In this document: in pieces, positions 24,511 through 34,395 of the stretch
Numbering within the stretch: the stretch's first letter is position 1
How the letters are laid out: each line of letters opens with the position of its first letter
The notes under the pieces: model-generated
The model's database searches: none
The model's input: only the letters and a program-made list of their open reading frames with translations
Told to the model about the DNA's origin: nothing
Made by a program: the position numbers and the translations under genes
Origin: Elusimicrobiota bacterium
Lineage (GTDB): Bacteria > Elusimicrobiota > Elusimicrobia > UBA1565 > UBA9628
Direction of reading: 5' to 3'
NCBI GenBank assembly: GCA_003151975.1
Contig: PLZD01000032.1
Coordinates: 62,001 to 126,000, forward strand
Length of the DNA: 64,000 bases

Positions 24511-26426
24511 CCCTCAAACTCGACGGCAAGGTTCCGGAAGGCCCCATCGAAAAGAAGTGGGACAATCACAAGTTCAACCTCAAGCTCGTCAACCCGGCCA
24601 ATAAGCGCAAGTACGACATTCTCGTCGTCGGCACGGGCTTGGCCGGCGCCTCGGCGGCGGCCTCATTGGCGGAGCTTGGCTACAACGTCAAGGTTTTCTG
24701 CATCCAAGACTCCCCCCGCCGCGCGCACTCGATCGCGGCGCAAGGCGGCATCAACGCCGCGAAAAATTATCCCAATGACGGCGACAGCGTCTGGCGCTTG
24801 TTCTACGACACCGTCAAGGGCGGGGATTTTCGCGCGCGAGAGGCCAATGTCTATCGCCTGGCCCAAGTTTCGGCCAGCATAATCGACCAGTGCGTGGCCC
24901 AAGGCGTGCCCTTCGCACGCGAGTACGGCGGCACGCTCTCCAACCGCTCCTTCGGCGGCGCGCAAGTCTCGCGCACGTTCTACGCGCGCGGCCAGACCGG
25001 CCAGCAGCTTTTGCTGGGCGCCTATTCGGCGCTCATGCGGCAAGTCGGCCTTGGCACCGTCGAGATGTACCCGCGCCGCGAGATGCTCGAGCTCGTCGTC
25101 GAGGATGGGGCGGCCCGCGGCATCGTTTGCCGGGATCTGACGACCGGCAAGGTCGAGAGCTACGCCGGCCACGCGGTGCTCTTGTGCACCGGCGGCTACG
25201 GCAACGTGTTCTATCTGTCGACCAACGCGGCCTCGTGCAACGTGTCGGCGACTTGGCGCGCGCACAAGCACGGCGCGTTGTTTGCCAACCCGTGCTACAC
25301 GCAGATCCATCCGACCTGCATCCCCGTGAGCGGCGACCACCAAAGCAAACTGACCTTGATGTCCGAGTCCCTGCGCAACGACGGCCGCGTCTGGGTGCCC
25401 AAGAAAAAAGGCGACAAGCGCTCGCCCGAGACCATTCCCGAGGACGAGCGCGATTACTATCTCGAGCGCAAATACCCGAGCTTCGGCAATCTGGTGCCGC
25501 GCGACGTGGCCTCGCGCAACGCCAAGCAAATGATCGACGACGGCAAGGGCGTCGGTGAGACCGGCCTCTCGGTCTATCTCGACTTCTCCGACGCGATCAA
25601 GCGCCTGGGCCTCGACAAGATCAAGGAGAAGTACGGCAACCTCTTCGACATGTACCACCACATCACCGCCGAAGATCCCTACAAGGTGCCCATGCGCATC
25701 TACCCCGCGGTGCACTACACGATGGGCGGGCTGTGGGTCGACTATAACCTGATGACCACCATCCCCGGATTGTTTTGCCTGGGCGAAGCGAACTTCTCCG
25801 ACCACGGCGCCAATCGTCTGGGCGCCAGCGCGCTCATGCAAGGGCTTTCGGACGGTTATTTCGTTCTGCCCTACACGGTGGGCGATTACATCGCCAGGAC
25901 CAAGCTGGAAAAAATCGACGGCAGCCATTCGGAGTTTGCGCGCAGCGAGGCCGGCGTGGCGGAGCTGACTGCGCGGCTGCTCGGAGTTCAGGGACACCGC
26001 ACCGTGGATTGGTTCCACCGGCGGCTGGGAAAGATCATGTGGGACGATTGCGGAATGTCACGCACCGCGGTGGGCCTGGAATCGGCGATCGGACAGATTC
26101 GAGAGCTGCGCGAAGAATACTGGAAAGACGTGAAAGTTGCCGGAAGCGCCGATGATTTGAATCAGTCGTTGGAGAAAGCCGGCCGGGTAGCGGATTTCTT
26201 CGAGCTGGGCGAATTGATGTGTCTGGATGCGCTGCATCGCAAGGAATCCTGCGGCGGCCACTTCCGCGAAGAATACCAGACGCCCGACGGCGAGGCCAAG
26301 CGCGACGACCAGAATTATTCTTACGCCGCGGCCTGGGAGTTCAAGGGCGTGGGCAAGGAGCCGGAGCTTCACAAGGAACCGCTGACCTTCGAGAACGTCC
26401 ATTTGGCTGAGAGGAACTACGCATGA
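24507..26426 (+). CDS. sdhA: succinate dehydrogenase/fumarate reductase flavoprotein subunit
   Basis: A 639-aa catalytic subunit; ATG 24507 overlaps the sdhC stop (ATGA), with TTGGAGG as Shine-Dalgarno. Motifs: FAD dinucleotide fold [12 protein letters not shown], covalent-FAD His in [13 protein letters not shown], substrate residues TQIHPTCIP and the Arg of [11 protein letters not shown]. Length and lack of the classical SdhA features place it with the B. subtilis/Bacteroidetes/Wolinella type that pairs with cytochrome b558. Direction (succinate oxidation or fumarate reduction) cannot be decided from sequence. Confidence 0.95.
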   Translation: MTLKLDGKVPEGPIEKKWDNHKFNLKLVNPANKRKYDILVVGTGLAGASAAASLAELGYNVKVFCIQDSPRRAHSIAAQGGINAAKNYPNDGDSVWRLFYDTVKGGDFRAREANVYRLAQVSASIIDQCVAQGVPFAREYGGTLSNRSFGGAQVSRTFYARGQTGQQLLLGAYSALMRQVGLGTVEMYPRREMLELVVEDGAARGIVCRDLTTGKVESYAGHAVLLCTGGYGNVFYLSTNAASCNVSATWRAHKHGALFANPCYTQIHPTCIPVSGDHQSKLTLMSESLRNDGRVWVPKKKGDKRSPETIPEDERDYYLERKYPSFGNLVPRDVASRNAKQMIDDGKGVGETGLSVYLDFSDAIKRLGLDKIKEKYGNLFDMYHHITAEDPYKVPMRIYPAVHYTMGGLWVDYNLMTTIPGLFCLGEANFSDHGANRLGASALMQGLSDGYFVLPYTVGDYIARTKLEKIDGSHSEFARSEAGVAELTARLLGVQGHRTVDWFHRRLGKIMWDDCGMSRTAVGLESAIGQIRELREEYWKDVKVAGSADDLNQSLEKAGRVADFFELGELMCLDALHRKESCGGHFREEYQTPDGEAKRDDQNYSYAAAWEFKGVGKEPELHKEPLTFENVHLAERNYA

Positions 26427-27172
26427 AACTGACTCTGAAAGTTTGGCGGCAGAAAGGCCACAACGACAAGGGAAGTTTGGTCGAGTACCAGGCCAAGGAC
26501 GTCTCCCCCGACATGTCCTTCCTCGAGATGCTCGACGTCGTCAATGAAGGTCTCATCAAGAAAGGCGAAGACGCCATCGCCTTCGACTCGGACTGCCGCG
26601 AAGGCATTTGCGGCATGTGCTCGCTCGTCATCAACGGCAAGCCGCACGGGCCGGAACTGGGCACGGCGACCTGCCAGCTTCACATGCGCACGTTCTCCGA
26701 CGGCGACACGATCGTCGTCGAGCCGTTCCGCGCGCGCGCCTTTCCGCCGGTCAAGGATTTGGCCGTCGACCGCTCGTCCTTCGACCGCATCATGCAGGCC
26801 GGCGGCTATGTTTCCGTCAACACCGGCAACGCGCCCGAGGCCAACGCCAATCTCATTTCGCACCATACCGCCGAGAAGGCGATGGACGCGGCCGCTTGCA
26901 TCGGCTGCGGCGCCTGCGTCGCCGCCTGCCCCAACGCGTCGGCGATGCTGTTTGTCGCCGCCAAGGTCTCCCAGTATGCGCTGCTCCCCCAAGGCCAACC
27001 CGAACGCGCCAAGCGCGCCATGGCGATGCGCGAGGCGATGGACGACGAGGGCTTCGGCAACTGCTCCAACGAGTACGCCTGCGAGGCCGCCTGCCCCAAG
27101 GATATAAAGGTAGAAAACATCGCACGGTTGAATCGCGAGCATCTCCGTGCGATGATTTGCTCTGACGAGTAG
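26423..27172 (+). CDS. sdhB: succinate dehydrogenase/fumarate reductase iron-sulfur subunit
   Basis: A 249-aa electron-transfer subunit; ATG overlaps the sdhA stop (ATGA). The 2Fe-2S site is visible as [10 protein letters not shown] with a later Cys in TCQLH. The C-terminal clusters use [15 protein letters not shown] and the downstream [10 protein letters not shown]. Completes the sdhCAB complex. Confidence 0.95.
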   Translation: MKLTLKVWRQKGHNDKGSLVEYQAKDVSPDMSFLEMLDVVNEGLIKKGEDAIAFDSDCREGICGMCSLVINGKPHGPELGTATCQLHMRTFSDGDTIVVEPFRARAFPPVKDLAVDRSSFDRIMQAGGYVSVNTGNAPEANANLISHHTAEKAMDAAACIGCGACVAACPNASAMLFVAAKVSQYALLPQGQPERAKRAMAMREAMDDEGFGNCSNEYACEAACPKDIKVENIARLNREHLRAMICSDE

Positions 27173-27538
27173 GTGAACCTCAACGAGCGCTTCGACGTCA
27201 GCCCCGGCAAGGTCGAAGCGCTGTTGGAACGGATCAAGAGGCTCAAGATCGACCCAGGCGTTATAGAGGAAGGCTTCACGCGCGGCTCGGGAAAGGGCGG
27301 CCAGAAGATCAACAAGACCTCCAACCGCGTCCAGCTATGCTATCCTCCCCTTGAGATTCGCGTCAGCTGCCAGCGCGAGCGAAAACGGACGATCAACCGC
27401 TTCCTGGCCCTGCGCGAGCTCGTCGATCAGATCGAGATGAAAATTTCTCCAGAGACCTCCGAGCGGCTCAAGGAAATCGGTAAGCTGCGAAAACAAAAGA
27501 CCCGCAGGGCCCAGCGTTCCGCCGTTAAATATCAATGA
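27173..27538 (+). CDS. stand-alone GGQ-domain release-factor-like protein
   Basis: A 121-aa protein consisting of the peptidyl-tRNA hydrolase domain of class I release factors, with the motif GSGKGGQKINKTSN and a basic C-terminal tail (KLRKQKTRRAQRS). It lacks codon-recognition domains, like ArfB or MTRFR/C12orf65 proteins, so it probably rescues stalled ribosomes. The basic tail could enter the empty mRNA channel. GTG start directly follows the sdhB stop with no gap, placing it in the sdh transcript. Confidence 0.85.
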   Translation: MNLNERFDVSPGKVEALLERIKRLKIDPGVIEEGFTRGSGKGGQKINKTSNRVQLCYPPLEIRVSCQRERKRTINRFLALRELVDQIEMKISPETSERLKEIGKLRKQKTRRAQRSAVKYQ

Positions 27539-27936
27539 AATATTTTTCCGTCGCCGAAGCCGAGGCGCTCCTGCCCGAGATCGAGAAGATCTTCGAGGCC
27601 ATTCTGGAGCTGGCCGCGAAGGCCGAAGCGAAGGCCGAGGCCGTGCGCCGGCTCTCGCAGGACGAGTCGCGCAACATCCCGGAGCTCGCCATCGAGAAGT
27701 CCCAGCTCCAGTTCCTCGCCAACGGCATGAACGAGTGGTTCCAGAAGATCGCCGATATGGGCGCCCAGCCCAAAGGCCTCGATCCGGCTCTCGTCGATTT
27801 TCCCCACCGGCTCGGCGGGCACGACGTCGTTCTGTGCTGGAAGCTCGGCGAAAAGAAGATCACGCACTACCACGGCGCCGAAGAAGGGTTCTCCGGCCGC
27901 AAGGCGCTGCCGAAAAACCAGCGCTCTGCTTCCTGA
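27535..27936 (+). CDS. DUF2203 family protein
   Basis: A 133-aa protein matching the DUF2203 pattern: N-terminal YFSVAEAEALLPEI, a helical middle and the conserved ending region LVDFPHRLGGHDVVLCW, HYHGAEEGFSGRK. Function unknown for the family. ATG overlaps the GGQ gene stop (ATGA), so the two are coupled. Confidence 0.85.
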   Translation: MKYFSVAEAEALLPEIEKIFEAILELAAKAEAKAEAVRRLSQDESRNIPELAIEKSQLQFLANGMNEWFQKIADMGAQPKGLDPALVDFPHRLGGHDVVLCWKLGEKKITHYHGAEEGFSGRKALPKNQRSAS

Positions 27937-27951
27937 CGGATCGGAAAAATA

Positions 27952-28024
27952 TCGGGGCGCACGGGCTTGAACCGTGAACCTCCTGGTCCCAAACCAGGCG
28001 CTCTACCAATTGAGCTACGCCCCG
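27952..28024 (-). tRNA. tRNA-Pro (anticodon UGG)
   Basis: Minus-strand cloverleaf of 73 nt. The acceptor arms CGGGGCG and CGCCCCG pair fully; D-arm GCTC/GAGC; anticodon stem CCTGG/CCAGG with loop TTTGGGA, giving anticodon TGG; T-arm CACGG-TTCAAGC-CCGTG. CCA is not encoded. It lies between the DUF2203 and SRAP genes on the opposite strand. Confidence 0.96.
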
Positions 28025-28060
28025 TCGTATGGCCGACGGAAAATTATACCATGTACCGTC

Positions 28061-28735
28061 ATGTGCGGCCGCTATAGTCAGGCTCAAAGCGTCAAGGACA
28101 TCGCGGCGCGCTTCGCTCTCAAGAACCCGCCTCAGGAACTGGCCCCGCGCTGGAACATCGCGCCGATGCAGGAAGCCGCGGTCGTGCTGCGCGAGCGCGG
28201 CGGCAACACGCTGGCCATGCTGCGTTGGGGGCTTGTGCCGTCGTGGGCGGCCGAGGCCTCCATCGGCGCCAAGCTCATCAACGCCCGGGCCGAGAGCGTC
28301 GTGGAGAAGCCCAGCTTCAAGCGCTCGTTCAAAACGCGCCGCTGCCTGGTCCCGGCCGACGCGTTCTACGAGTGGTCCAAGGATAAGACGGCGTTCCGCT
28401 TTCACCTGCCGGACCGAAGTCTCTTCGCCTTCGCGGGCCTCTGGGACTCTTGGGAATCCGCTGAAGGCAAGACTCTGCGCACCTTCACGATCATCACGAC
28501 CAACGCGAGTCCCGTCGTCAAGCCCGTGCACGGGCGCATGCCGGTCATCCTCCCGCCCGAGAAGGAAAGCCGCTGGCTCGATCCCGGCGCCGATATCGAC
28601 GACGTGCGCGAGCTTCTAGCTCCCTTTACGGAGCTCAAGAGCCACCCGGTCTCCCCGCTCGTCAATTCCGCCGCTCACGAAGGCCCCGAATGCGCCGCGA
28701 CGGTCCCCCTTGCGCAGCCGGAGTTGTGGAGCTAA
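28061..28735 (+). CDS. SRAP-family abasic-site DNA-protein crosslink protein (HMCES/YedK type)
   Basis: A 224-aa protein starting MCGRYS, which places catalytic Cys2 at the N-terminus after Met removal. Other family motifs are PRWNIAPMQ, RWGLVPSW, INARAESV, CLVPADAFYEW and the active-site His in HGRMPVIL. Cys2 forms a thiazolidine crosslink with abasic sites in single-stranded DNA, protecting them. The conserved Cys2 fixes the start at 28061 and rules out the longer reading that runs through the tRNA. TATACC at 28045-28050 is a possible -10. Confidence 0.94.
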   Translation: MCGRYSQAQSVKDIAARFALKNPPQELAPRWNIAPMQEAAVVLRERGGNTLAMLRWGLVPSWAAEASIGAKLINARAESVVEKPSFKRSFKTRRCLVPADAFYEWSKDKTAFRFHLPDRSLFAFAGLWDSWESAEGKTLRTFTIITTNASPVVKPVHGRMPVILPPEKESRWLDPGADIDDVRELLAPFTELKSHPVSPLVNSAAHEGPECAATVPLAQPELWS

Positions 28736-28749
28736 GCTAGGGGATTGGA

Positions 28750-29958
28750 ATGAGCATGGTACCGGGGATCATCCTAGGCGCGATACTTTTGTTGATCGGC
28801 GGGATCGTCTACTGGGCATGGGCGCGGGCGCGCGACCGAAAAAAATTCTTTGCGCAGATCGAGCTTATACCGGGAGCTGTCAAGGTCAAGGACTGCTTCT
28901 ACACGATCACGCAAGGCGACCTTAAGATCGAGGCCCGCTTCAAGCAGGGCCGCCGCCACGCGCGCTTCATCCTTTCCTGCCCCGCCGCGGCTCCCGCCTC
29001 GTTCCAAGCGACCTCCGGCCGCAAGTGGATCGGCTTTATCCGGATGCTCGGCCTGGCCAAGGGCGTGCCGACGGCCGACCCCGACTGGGACGCGAAGTAT
29101 TATTTCGACACGAACTCCAATGATTGGGGCTCGGATTACCTGACGCCCGAGCGGCGCCAAGCCATCGCGGGCTTCTTCGGGCCCGGCTTCTACTCCTTAG
29201 AGCTCGACGGCGGCCAGCTGAGCGCGACCTGGTCGCCGTTCTCGTTTAAGAGCGACACGAGCGTCGACTTCGTGCTCGAGGCGATGACGCGCATGAAGAC
29301 GCTCGTCACGGAAATCCCGCCGCTCGAGAAATTCACGCCTACGGTCTATCTCAGCGAGGCTTGGTTCGACGAGCGCAAGAAGCCGGCGTGGTTTGCGATG
29401 GTCGCGATCTTGATCGTCGTCGGAGTCATGGTACGCGGCGCGCCGATCGACGCCTCGGGATTGGCCGTCAAAGGCCTCGCCATGGGCCTGGCGCTTTGCG
29501 CAGTTTTCCTCGCCGCGGCATTGAACAAGCTCGGCGAACGAGCGTGGTTTCCGGCCTTCTTCACCCGCATCGGATTGCCCGCGCTGGTCTTTTTCCCGCT
29601 GCTGGGCTTGCGCGTGCTGACCTTTCTCAACGACAATCTCGACAACGGCCCGGCCGTCGAGCGAAGAGCCGAGGTCGTCAGCAAGAGCGCCTCGCGCTCG
29701 GATCGCAGCGAAAGCTACACGATCAAGGTGAAGTCCTGGGGCGACGGCGGCACGATAGGCATCGAAGCGACCAAGGATCAGTACGAGCGCGCCGTGCCCA
29801 ACCAGTCGGTCCTCAAGATGGCGGTCTTGCCGGGGCGCCTGGGATTTGAGTGGATCGCGGCGATGAGCGTCGAGACCGTCTACGCGTCGACGACTCCCGC
29901 GGTCGCCGTCTCCACGGAAGCCGTCGCGGTCTCCTCGATGACCGCTCCCTCGCGATGA
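28750..29958 (+). CDS. membrane protein of unknown function
   Basis: A 402-aa protein with one N-terminal helix (residues about 5-25), a roughly 190-residue soluble domain (ARFKQGRRHARFILSC, GSDYLTPERRQAIAGFFGPGFYSLEL), and three more helices around 215-310. The last 90 residues form a beta-rich tail. Family not recognised. It starts 14 nt after the SRAP gene and overlaps the OmpA lipoprotein gene by 4 nt (ATGA), so the three may be co-transcribed. Confidence 0.65.
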   Translation: MSMVPGIILGAILLLIGGIVYWAWARARDRKKFFAQIELIPGAVKVKDCFYTITQGDLKIEARFKQGRRHARFILSCPAAAPASFQATSGRKWIGFIRMLGLAKGVPTADPDWDAKYYFDTNSNDWGSDYLTPERRQAIAGFFGPGFYSLELDGGQLSATWSPFSFKSDTSVDFVLEAMTRMKTLVTEIPPLEKFTPTVYLSEAWFDERKKPAWFAMVAILIVVGVMVRGAPIDASGLAVKGLAMGLALCAVFLAAALNKLGERAWFPAFFTRIGLPALVFFPLLGLRVLTFLNDNLDNGPAVERRAEVVSKSASRSDRSESYTIKVKSWGDGGTIGIEATKDQYERAVPNQSVLKMAVLPGRLGFEWIAAMSVETVYASTTPAVAVSTEAVAVSSMTAPSR

Positions 29959-30476
29959 AGCGAAGAGCTTCCGTCCTTCTCCTTGCGTTCTGGCTCGACG
30001 CGTGCCACGATAAGCGCCCTCCGCCGGAAGTCGAGCTCGATCTCCGTCACCCGGGGCCCGGCGCCATCGGCATCCAGAATCCGCAGGAAGAGATCGACGC
30101 GATCGCCAAGCGCGTCGCCAAAGGCGAGATCCCGAAGGTCCAGTTCAATTTCGACTCGGACAAGATCCTGCCCGACTCGTTTCAGACTCTCGACGCCGTC
30201 GTCGCCGTGATCCTAGCCAACCCGAGGCTCAAGGTCGTCGTCACGGCCCACACCGACTCCGTGGGCACCGAGACCTACAACCTCGATCTCTCGCGCCGTC
30301 GCGCGCGCTCGGTGAAGGAATACATGGTCAAGCACGGCGTGCCGCCGCCTTCCATCCGCTACTTCGGGATGGGCTACTCGGCGCCGATCGCCGACAATTC
30401 GACCGAGGGCGGCCGCGAAAAGAACCGCCGCGTCGAGTTCCGCGTCACCACCCGCGAGTGGCCTGCGGTCTGGTAA
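29955..30476 (+). CDS. OmpA-domain outer-membrane lipoprotein (Pal-like)
   Basis: A 173-aa lipoprotein; the ATG overlaps the preceding stop (ATGA). Signal peptide with lipobox LDAC, so Cys18 would be lipidated. The C-terminal OmpA domain has VQFNFDSDKI, VVTAHTDSVGTETYNLDLSRRRA and REKNRRVEFRV, with the peptidoglycan-binding Asp and Arg present. It should tether the outer membrane to the wall. Confidence 0.9.
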   Translation: MKRRASVLLLAFWLDACHDKRPPPEVELDLRHPGPGAIGIQNPQEEIDAIAKRVAKGEIPKVQFNFDSDKILPDSFQTLDAVVAVILANPRLKVVVTAHTDSVGTETYNLDLSRRRARSVKEYMVKHGVPPPSIRYFGMGYSAPIADNSTEGGREKNRRVEFRVTTREWPAVW

Positions 30477-30483
30477 AAGAAAA

Positions 30484-30510
30484 GGCCCCGGCTGGGGGGC
30501 AGCCGGGGCC
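30484..30510 (-). terminator. strong GC hairpin terminator, probably bidirectional
   Basis: An 11-bp perfect stem, GGCCCCGGCTG (30484-30494) and CAGCCGGGGCC (30500-30510), with a 5-nt loop. On the minus strand it is followed by TTTTCTTTT, making it the terminator of the Lon-like gene. On the plus strand TTGGTTGCT follows, so it may also stop the OmpA transcript. Confidence 0.85.
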
Positions 30511-30530
30511 TTGGTTGCTCTGCTAGATTA

Positions 30531-33500
30531 TTACTTCTTCGGAGCGAGCGCCGCGGCGCGGTAGCCCTCCGCTTCGGACTTCATCTGAGCCTGCCAAGCC
30601 GCGTCCTCGGCTTTGAGCTTCGCCAGGGCCGCCTTGAGCTTCGGGATGTCCTCGGCGTACTTCTTGGCGATGCCCGCCTTGGCCAAGCCCATGGTCTCCT
30701 CGTGCTCGCTATACGCGCGGACCCGCTTCTGGATCTCGGCGTAAGGCGCGTAGCTCAGGATCTCCTCGGCTTGCTCGACGCGGTCGACGGCGTAGATCAC
30801 GAACCGCTTCTCGCGGATGGCCTGGATGACCTCGGGCTTGAGCGTCAGCTGCGAGACGTTGGAGCGCGGGATGATCGCGAACGCCCGCTCGCGGATGTTG
30901 TCCTTAGGCACGAGGCGGCCGAAGTGGCCCAGGAGGTCGAAGAGTCCCTCGAGCTTGTAGTTGACGCCGCCGATGGCCTGGATGTTGCCAAGCTGGTCCA
31001 TCGAGCCCGTCATCGCGCCGTCCTGGCGGATGGGCAGGCCGGCCATGCTGAGCTCGCCGAGCGAAGTCTTGATGCCCGTGGCCGAGTCGCCGTCCAAGCC
31101 CCCGTAGGTCTGCTCGAAGGAGTAGCGCTTGAGAATGTTCTCGACGGCCTTGCCGTAGACCCGCTCGTAGTAGCCCTGGACGTTGGCGAAGGCCTTGTCC
31201 ATGCTGTGGCCAGTCCAGTGCGCGCTCTGGTCGTTGGAGATCACGCCGCCGCCCTTGGCGGAGGTGGACTCGGCGAAGGTCACGCGGGCCGGGGCTCCGA
31301 AGTCTCCCATGACGACCAAGCCGTTGGCCTGGTTGTACTTCATGCCCTCGGTGTCGACGACGAACACGCGCTTCTCGAGCAGCTCCATGTAGTTCTTCTG
31401 GTGCTGGCTCGTGCCGTCCTTGCGGTCGGAGAGCGCCGTCTGCACGTCCTCGCGCGTCACCGACTTGCGGCCGGCGTTCTTCGCGTTGCGGCTGGCCTCG
31501 CGCATGAGGTTGTAGATGCTGCCGAACTGGGCGGTGAACTTCTCGTTGCTCTCGGCTTCCCAAGAGGCGAACTCGAGCACGGCGCCCATGGCGTCGCGGT
31601 TGAAGTCCATGATGAGGCCGGCGCCCTTGACGGACATCTTCTTCATGAACTGGACGTAAGCGGAGATGCTGTCGTTGTTGATGTCGAGCTGCCCGATAAA
31701 CTCGGCCGAGGCGTTGAAGCCGCGCTGGAAGTCCTCCTCGTAATGGGAGAGCAGCATCTTGATGTAGGGCGAGCCGATCAGCACGATCTTGGGCCGGTGG
31801 GCGACGTGGTAGTTGCCCGACATCTGTGCGAAGCCGAACATGCCCTGCTCCTCGGGAAACTCCGCCGAGCCGGTGCGCACGAGCTCCATGACCGCGTGCC
31901 AAGCGCCGGGCTGGCGCAGCAGGTCCATGACGTTCATGACGATGACGTCGGCCTGCAGGATCGAGCCCGGCTTCACGGTCGGGCCGCCGGGGTTCAAGGT
32001 CTTGATCGCGACGCCGTTGATGACGCGGGTGTCGCGGTTGGGCTCGACGAGGCCGAAGAGCTTCTCGAGCGTAGGCTTGTCCTCGTAGACCACGCGCGCG
32101 CCCTTGCTGCCGTCGTTGGCGCGCAGGACGTCGACGCGGTAGTGAGCCAGGGGATCCTGGCGGCCGATGACGCTGTCATCCTGCTGGCCGAGGAAGGACT
32201 CGAAGTCCGCGACCGAGTGCTTGAGCAGGGCCTGCGCGTAGGCGGCGGCCTTCTTCTCGTCCTCGGTCGGCGCGGGGTCCTTAGCGTGAAGGGCCTTGTG
32301 CTCGGCTTCGAGTTCCTTTGAAAGGCCGGCGAACTTCTTGATGAAAGGCGTGGCGGCCGTGACGATGTCCTTGATCGTGTCCGCGGTGATCGACCCGTCG
32401 GACTGGCCTTCCTGCAGCTCCGCGGGCGTCAGCGGGACCATCTTGCCGCCGACCTCGTGGGTGAGACCGATGTTGCCCGTTTGCAGCGAGCTCTCGTCGA
32501 TCAGTATGCCGTAGCCGTGAACCTTGACGGCCGCGATCTCGGCGAAAATGGCCTGCTGGCGCTCCTGCGCGCTCTTCTCCCAGGCCTTGTGCTCGGGCGT
32601 GTCGTGCCGGTTGGGCATGACGGCGGCGACGACTTTCTTGCCGATCTGCTGAACCAAGCTCATCGCGATCTGCTGGTACATCTTCATGTAGGCGACTTGC
32701 TTCTCGGCGCGATTCTCGGAGACCATCGCGCGGAAATCGTCCATGTAAGGCTCGGCGGCGCCTTTGGCCGTGGCCAGGGCGGATTCCCACTCGGAATTCG
32801 TGAAGACGCCCTTGTCGACGAGAGCCTTGAGCTCGTCCTCGGAGCTCACGGTCTTCATCGCCTGCTCGGCCTTCCACTCTTCGTGAGCCTTGAGCACCGG
32901 GGTCGCTGCCGTGACGAGCTTGGTGATCAGGGCCTCGTTGAGCTCGCCGGACTGCGACAGGGCGGCCATGTCCTCGGGGGTCAGCGGGACCATCTTGCCG
33001 TTGGCCTCGTGGGTCAGCGCCATGTTGCCCGATTCGTCGAAGGTGATGCCAAAACCCTCGACGACGATCTTCGCCGCGTCGGCTATGATCGCGTCGCGCT
33101 TCTGCTTGGACTCGGGAGAAGGATCGGAATAGGTCAGGGCCACTCCGAAATTGTAGTGCTCGCCGTCCTCGGCCTGCTCGGGGCGGACCTTGATGCCGAA
33201 CTTGCCGACGCGGACCTTGGAGACCTCGCCCTCGAACTTGGCCTGGCGCTCCTCGGCGGACTTATTGAGCTCGGCATTCACGCTCCGCTTGAGTTCCTTG
33301 CCCTGCTCGGAGTTGAGCGCCTGCGGGAACGAGCCCTGGTAAGTGCGCACGAACTCCTTGACGGCCGCAGCCAGCTTGGGAGCTTGGCCCACGCCGAGCT
33401 TCAGGAAGATCGGCTTCTCGGGATCGCTGAAATTGGTCACCGCGACGAGATCGGCCGAAGACTTCATCTTCGGCGCGACGTCGGCGAGTATGGTCTTGAG

Positions 33501-34358
33501 CGCGGTCTCGCGGCCGGAGCCGTCGGCGCCCGAGATGAAGAGGTTGTAGTACGGCCCGTCCATCTCCAGGCCCGCGCGGATCGACTTCAAGGCCTTGTCC
33601 TGGCCCACGATCTCGACGCCCGAGAGCGGGACTTCGCGCGTGCTGGCGGGAAGCTGGCTGATGTCCGGCGTGAAGCGCGCCTTGTCCATCGGCACCGCGA
33701 TGGATTCGACTTCCATGAGGGACGGCTTGGCTTGCGCCGGAGCCGCCGCGCTCTTCTTCTGCAAACGATTGCGCAGGAAACCCGGAATAAACTTGGACCA
33801 GAAAGTGGGAGCTTCGGGAGTCGCGGCGGCCGCGGTCTCCGAGCCGTCGTAGGTCTTCGAAAGGCCCGGGCCCATGCCGTTTCCAGCGGGACCGCCGGCC
33901 GCGGCGGCGGCCATGCTCAAGATGTTCTGCTTGGCCGAACCGTCGGGGAGCACCGAGGCCGCGGCGATCCATTGATCCGCATCGTTCTGACCCTTGAGGG
34001 TGGTGGGCATCGCGATGCCCTTGGTCTGCATCTGGTTGATGATGTCGATGACGGGACGCGCGGAAAGCGCCTGCATGGGCTGGACGGTCGGAGCGGCCTG
34101 CATCGTGTTGGCCGAGGCGACGGGGTCGATCTGGACCAACCCGCTCGCGTTATTGAACGCCGAGGAAACGGGCGTCATCGGAATAGAGAGCGTTCCAACC
34201 GAGACCACGCCGATCGCGGGAGCCGTCACGCCGCGCACCGCGAGATTACCCGCTTCCACGGCGACGCCGCCGGCAAGAGCCGAGCTGGGAACGAGAATCG
34301 AGATCGCCAGGGCGGTGGCGATGAATTTGTTCGCGGCGGCTCTCATGGAAGGGGTCAT
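30531..34358 (-). CDS. Lon-type ATP-dependent protease with signal-peptide-like leader
   Basis: A 1275-aa protein of the AAA_32/LonB-like family. Residues 1-30 are a signal-peptide-like helix (ALAISILVPSSALAG) and about 31-235 a Pro/Ala/Val-rich leader. Walker A is GADGSGRET (about 276), with Arg in place of Lys as often seen in this family. Residues about 350-700 contain a module repeated at least twice (GFGITFDESGNMALTHEANGK, GYGILIDESSLQTGNIGLTHEVGGK). The C-terminal protease domain has Ser1092 (DGDSATG) and Lys1135 (GGVNYKLEG). Their 43-residue spacing equals that of E. coli Lon Ser679/Lys722. The enzyme needs ATP, so true export would be surprising. Shine-Dalgarno AAGGAG precedes the ATG. 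Confidence 0.9.
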   Translation of the reverse strand: MTPSMRAAANKFIATALAISILVPSSALAGGVAVEAGNLAVRGVTAPAIGVVSVGTLSIPMTPVSSAFNNASGLVQIDPVASANTMQAAPTVQPMQALSARPVIDIINQMQTKGIAMPTTLKGQNDADQWIAAASVLPDGSAKQNILSMAAAAAGGPAGNGMGPGLSKTYDGSETAAAATPEAPTFWSKFIPGFLRNRLQKKSAAAPAQAKPSLMEVESIAVPMDKARFTPDISQLPASTREVPLSGVEIVGQDKALKSIRAGLEMDGPYYNLFISGADGSGRETALKTILADVAPKMKSSADLVAVTNFSDPEKPIFLKLGVGQAPKLAAAVKEFVRTYQGSFPQALNSEQGKELKRSVNAELNKSAEERQAKFEGEVSKVRVGKFGIKVRPEQAEDGEHYNFGVALTYSDPSPESKQKRDAIIADAAKIVVEGFGITFDESGNMALTHEANGKMVPLTPEDMAALSQSGELNEALITKLVTAATPVLKAHEEWKAEQAMKTVSSEDELKALVDKGVFTNSEWESALATAKGAAEPYMDDFRAMVSENRAEKQVAYMKMYQQIAMSLVQQIGKKVVAAVMPNRHDTPEHKAWEKSAQERQQAIFAEIAAVKVHGYGILIDESSLQTGNIGLTHEVGGKMVPLTPAELQEGQSDGSITADTIKDIVTAATPFIKKFAGLSKELEAEHKALHAKDPAPTEDEKKAAAYAQALLKHSVADFESFLGQQDDSVIGRQDPLAHYRVDVLRANDGSKGARVVYEDKPTLEKLFGLVEPNRDTRVINGVAIKTLNPGGPTVKPGSILQADVIVMNVMDLLRQPGAWHAVMELVRTGSAEFPEEQGMFGFAQMSGNYHVAHRPKIVLIGSPYIKMLLSHYEEDFQRGFNASAEFIGQLDINNDSISAYVQFMKKMSVKGAGLIMDFNRDAMGAVLEFASWEAESNEKFTAQFGSIYNLMREASRNAKNAGRKSVTREDVQTALSDRKDGTSQHQKNYMELLEKRVFVVDTEGMKYNQANGLVVMGDFGAPARVTFAESTSAKGGGVISNDQSAHWTGHSMDKAFANVQGYYERVYGKAVENILKRYSFEQTYGGLDGDSATGIKTSLGELSMAGLPIRQDGAMTGSMDQLGNIQAIGGVNYKLEGLFDLLGHFGRLVPKDNIRERAFAIIPRSNVSQLTLKPEVIQAIREKRFVIYAVDRVEQAEEILSYAPYAEIQKRVRAYSEHEETMGLAKAGIAKKYAEDIPKLKAALAKLKAEDAAWQAQMKSEAEGYRAAALAPKK

Positions 34359-34395
34359 GCTTTGGCTCCTTACTATCTAATTCAGCTTCCTATGA

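Noticed and set aside
27974-28060. Longer start for the SRAP protein
   Set aside because: It would run through the tRNA-Pro gene on the other strand, and the family needs Cys directly after the initiating Met.
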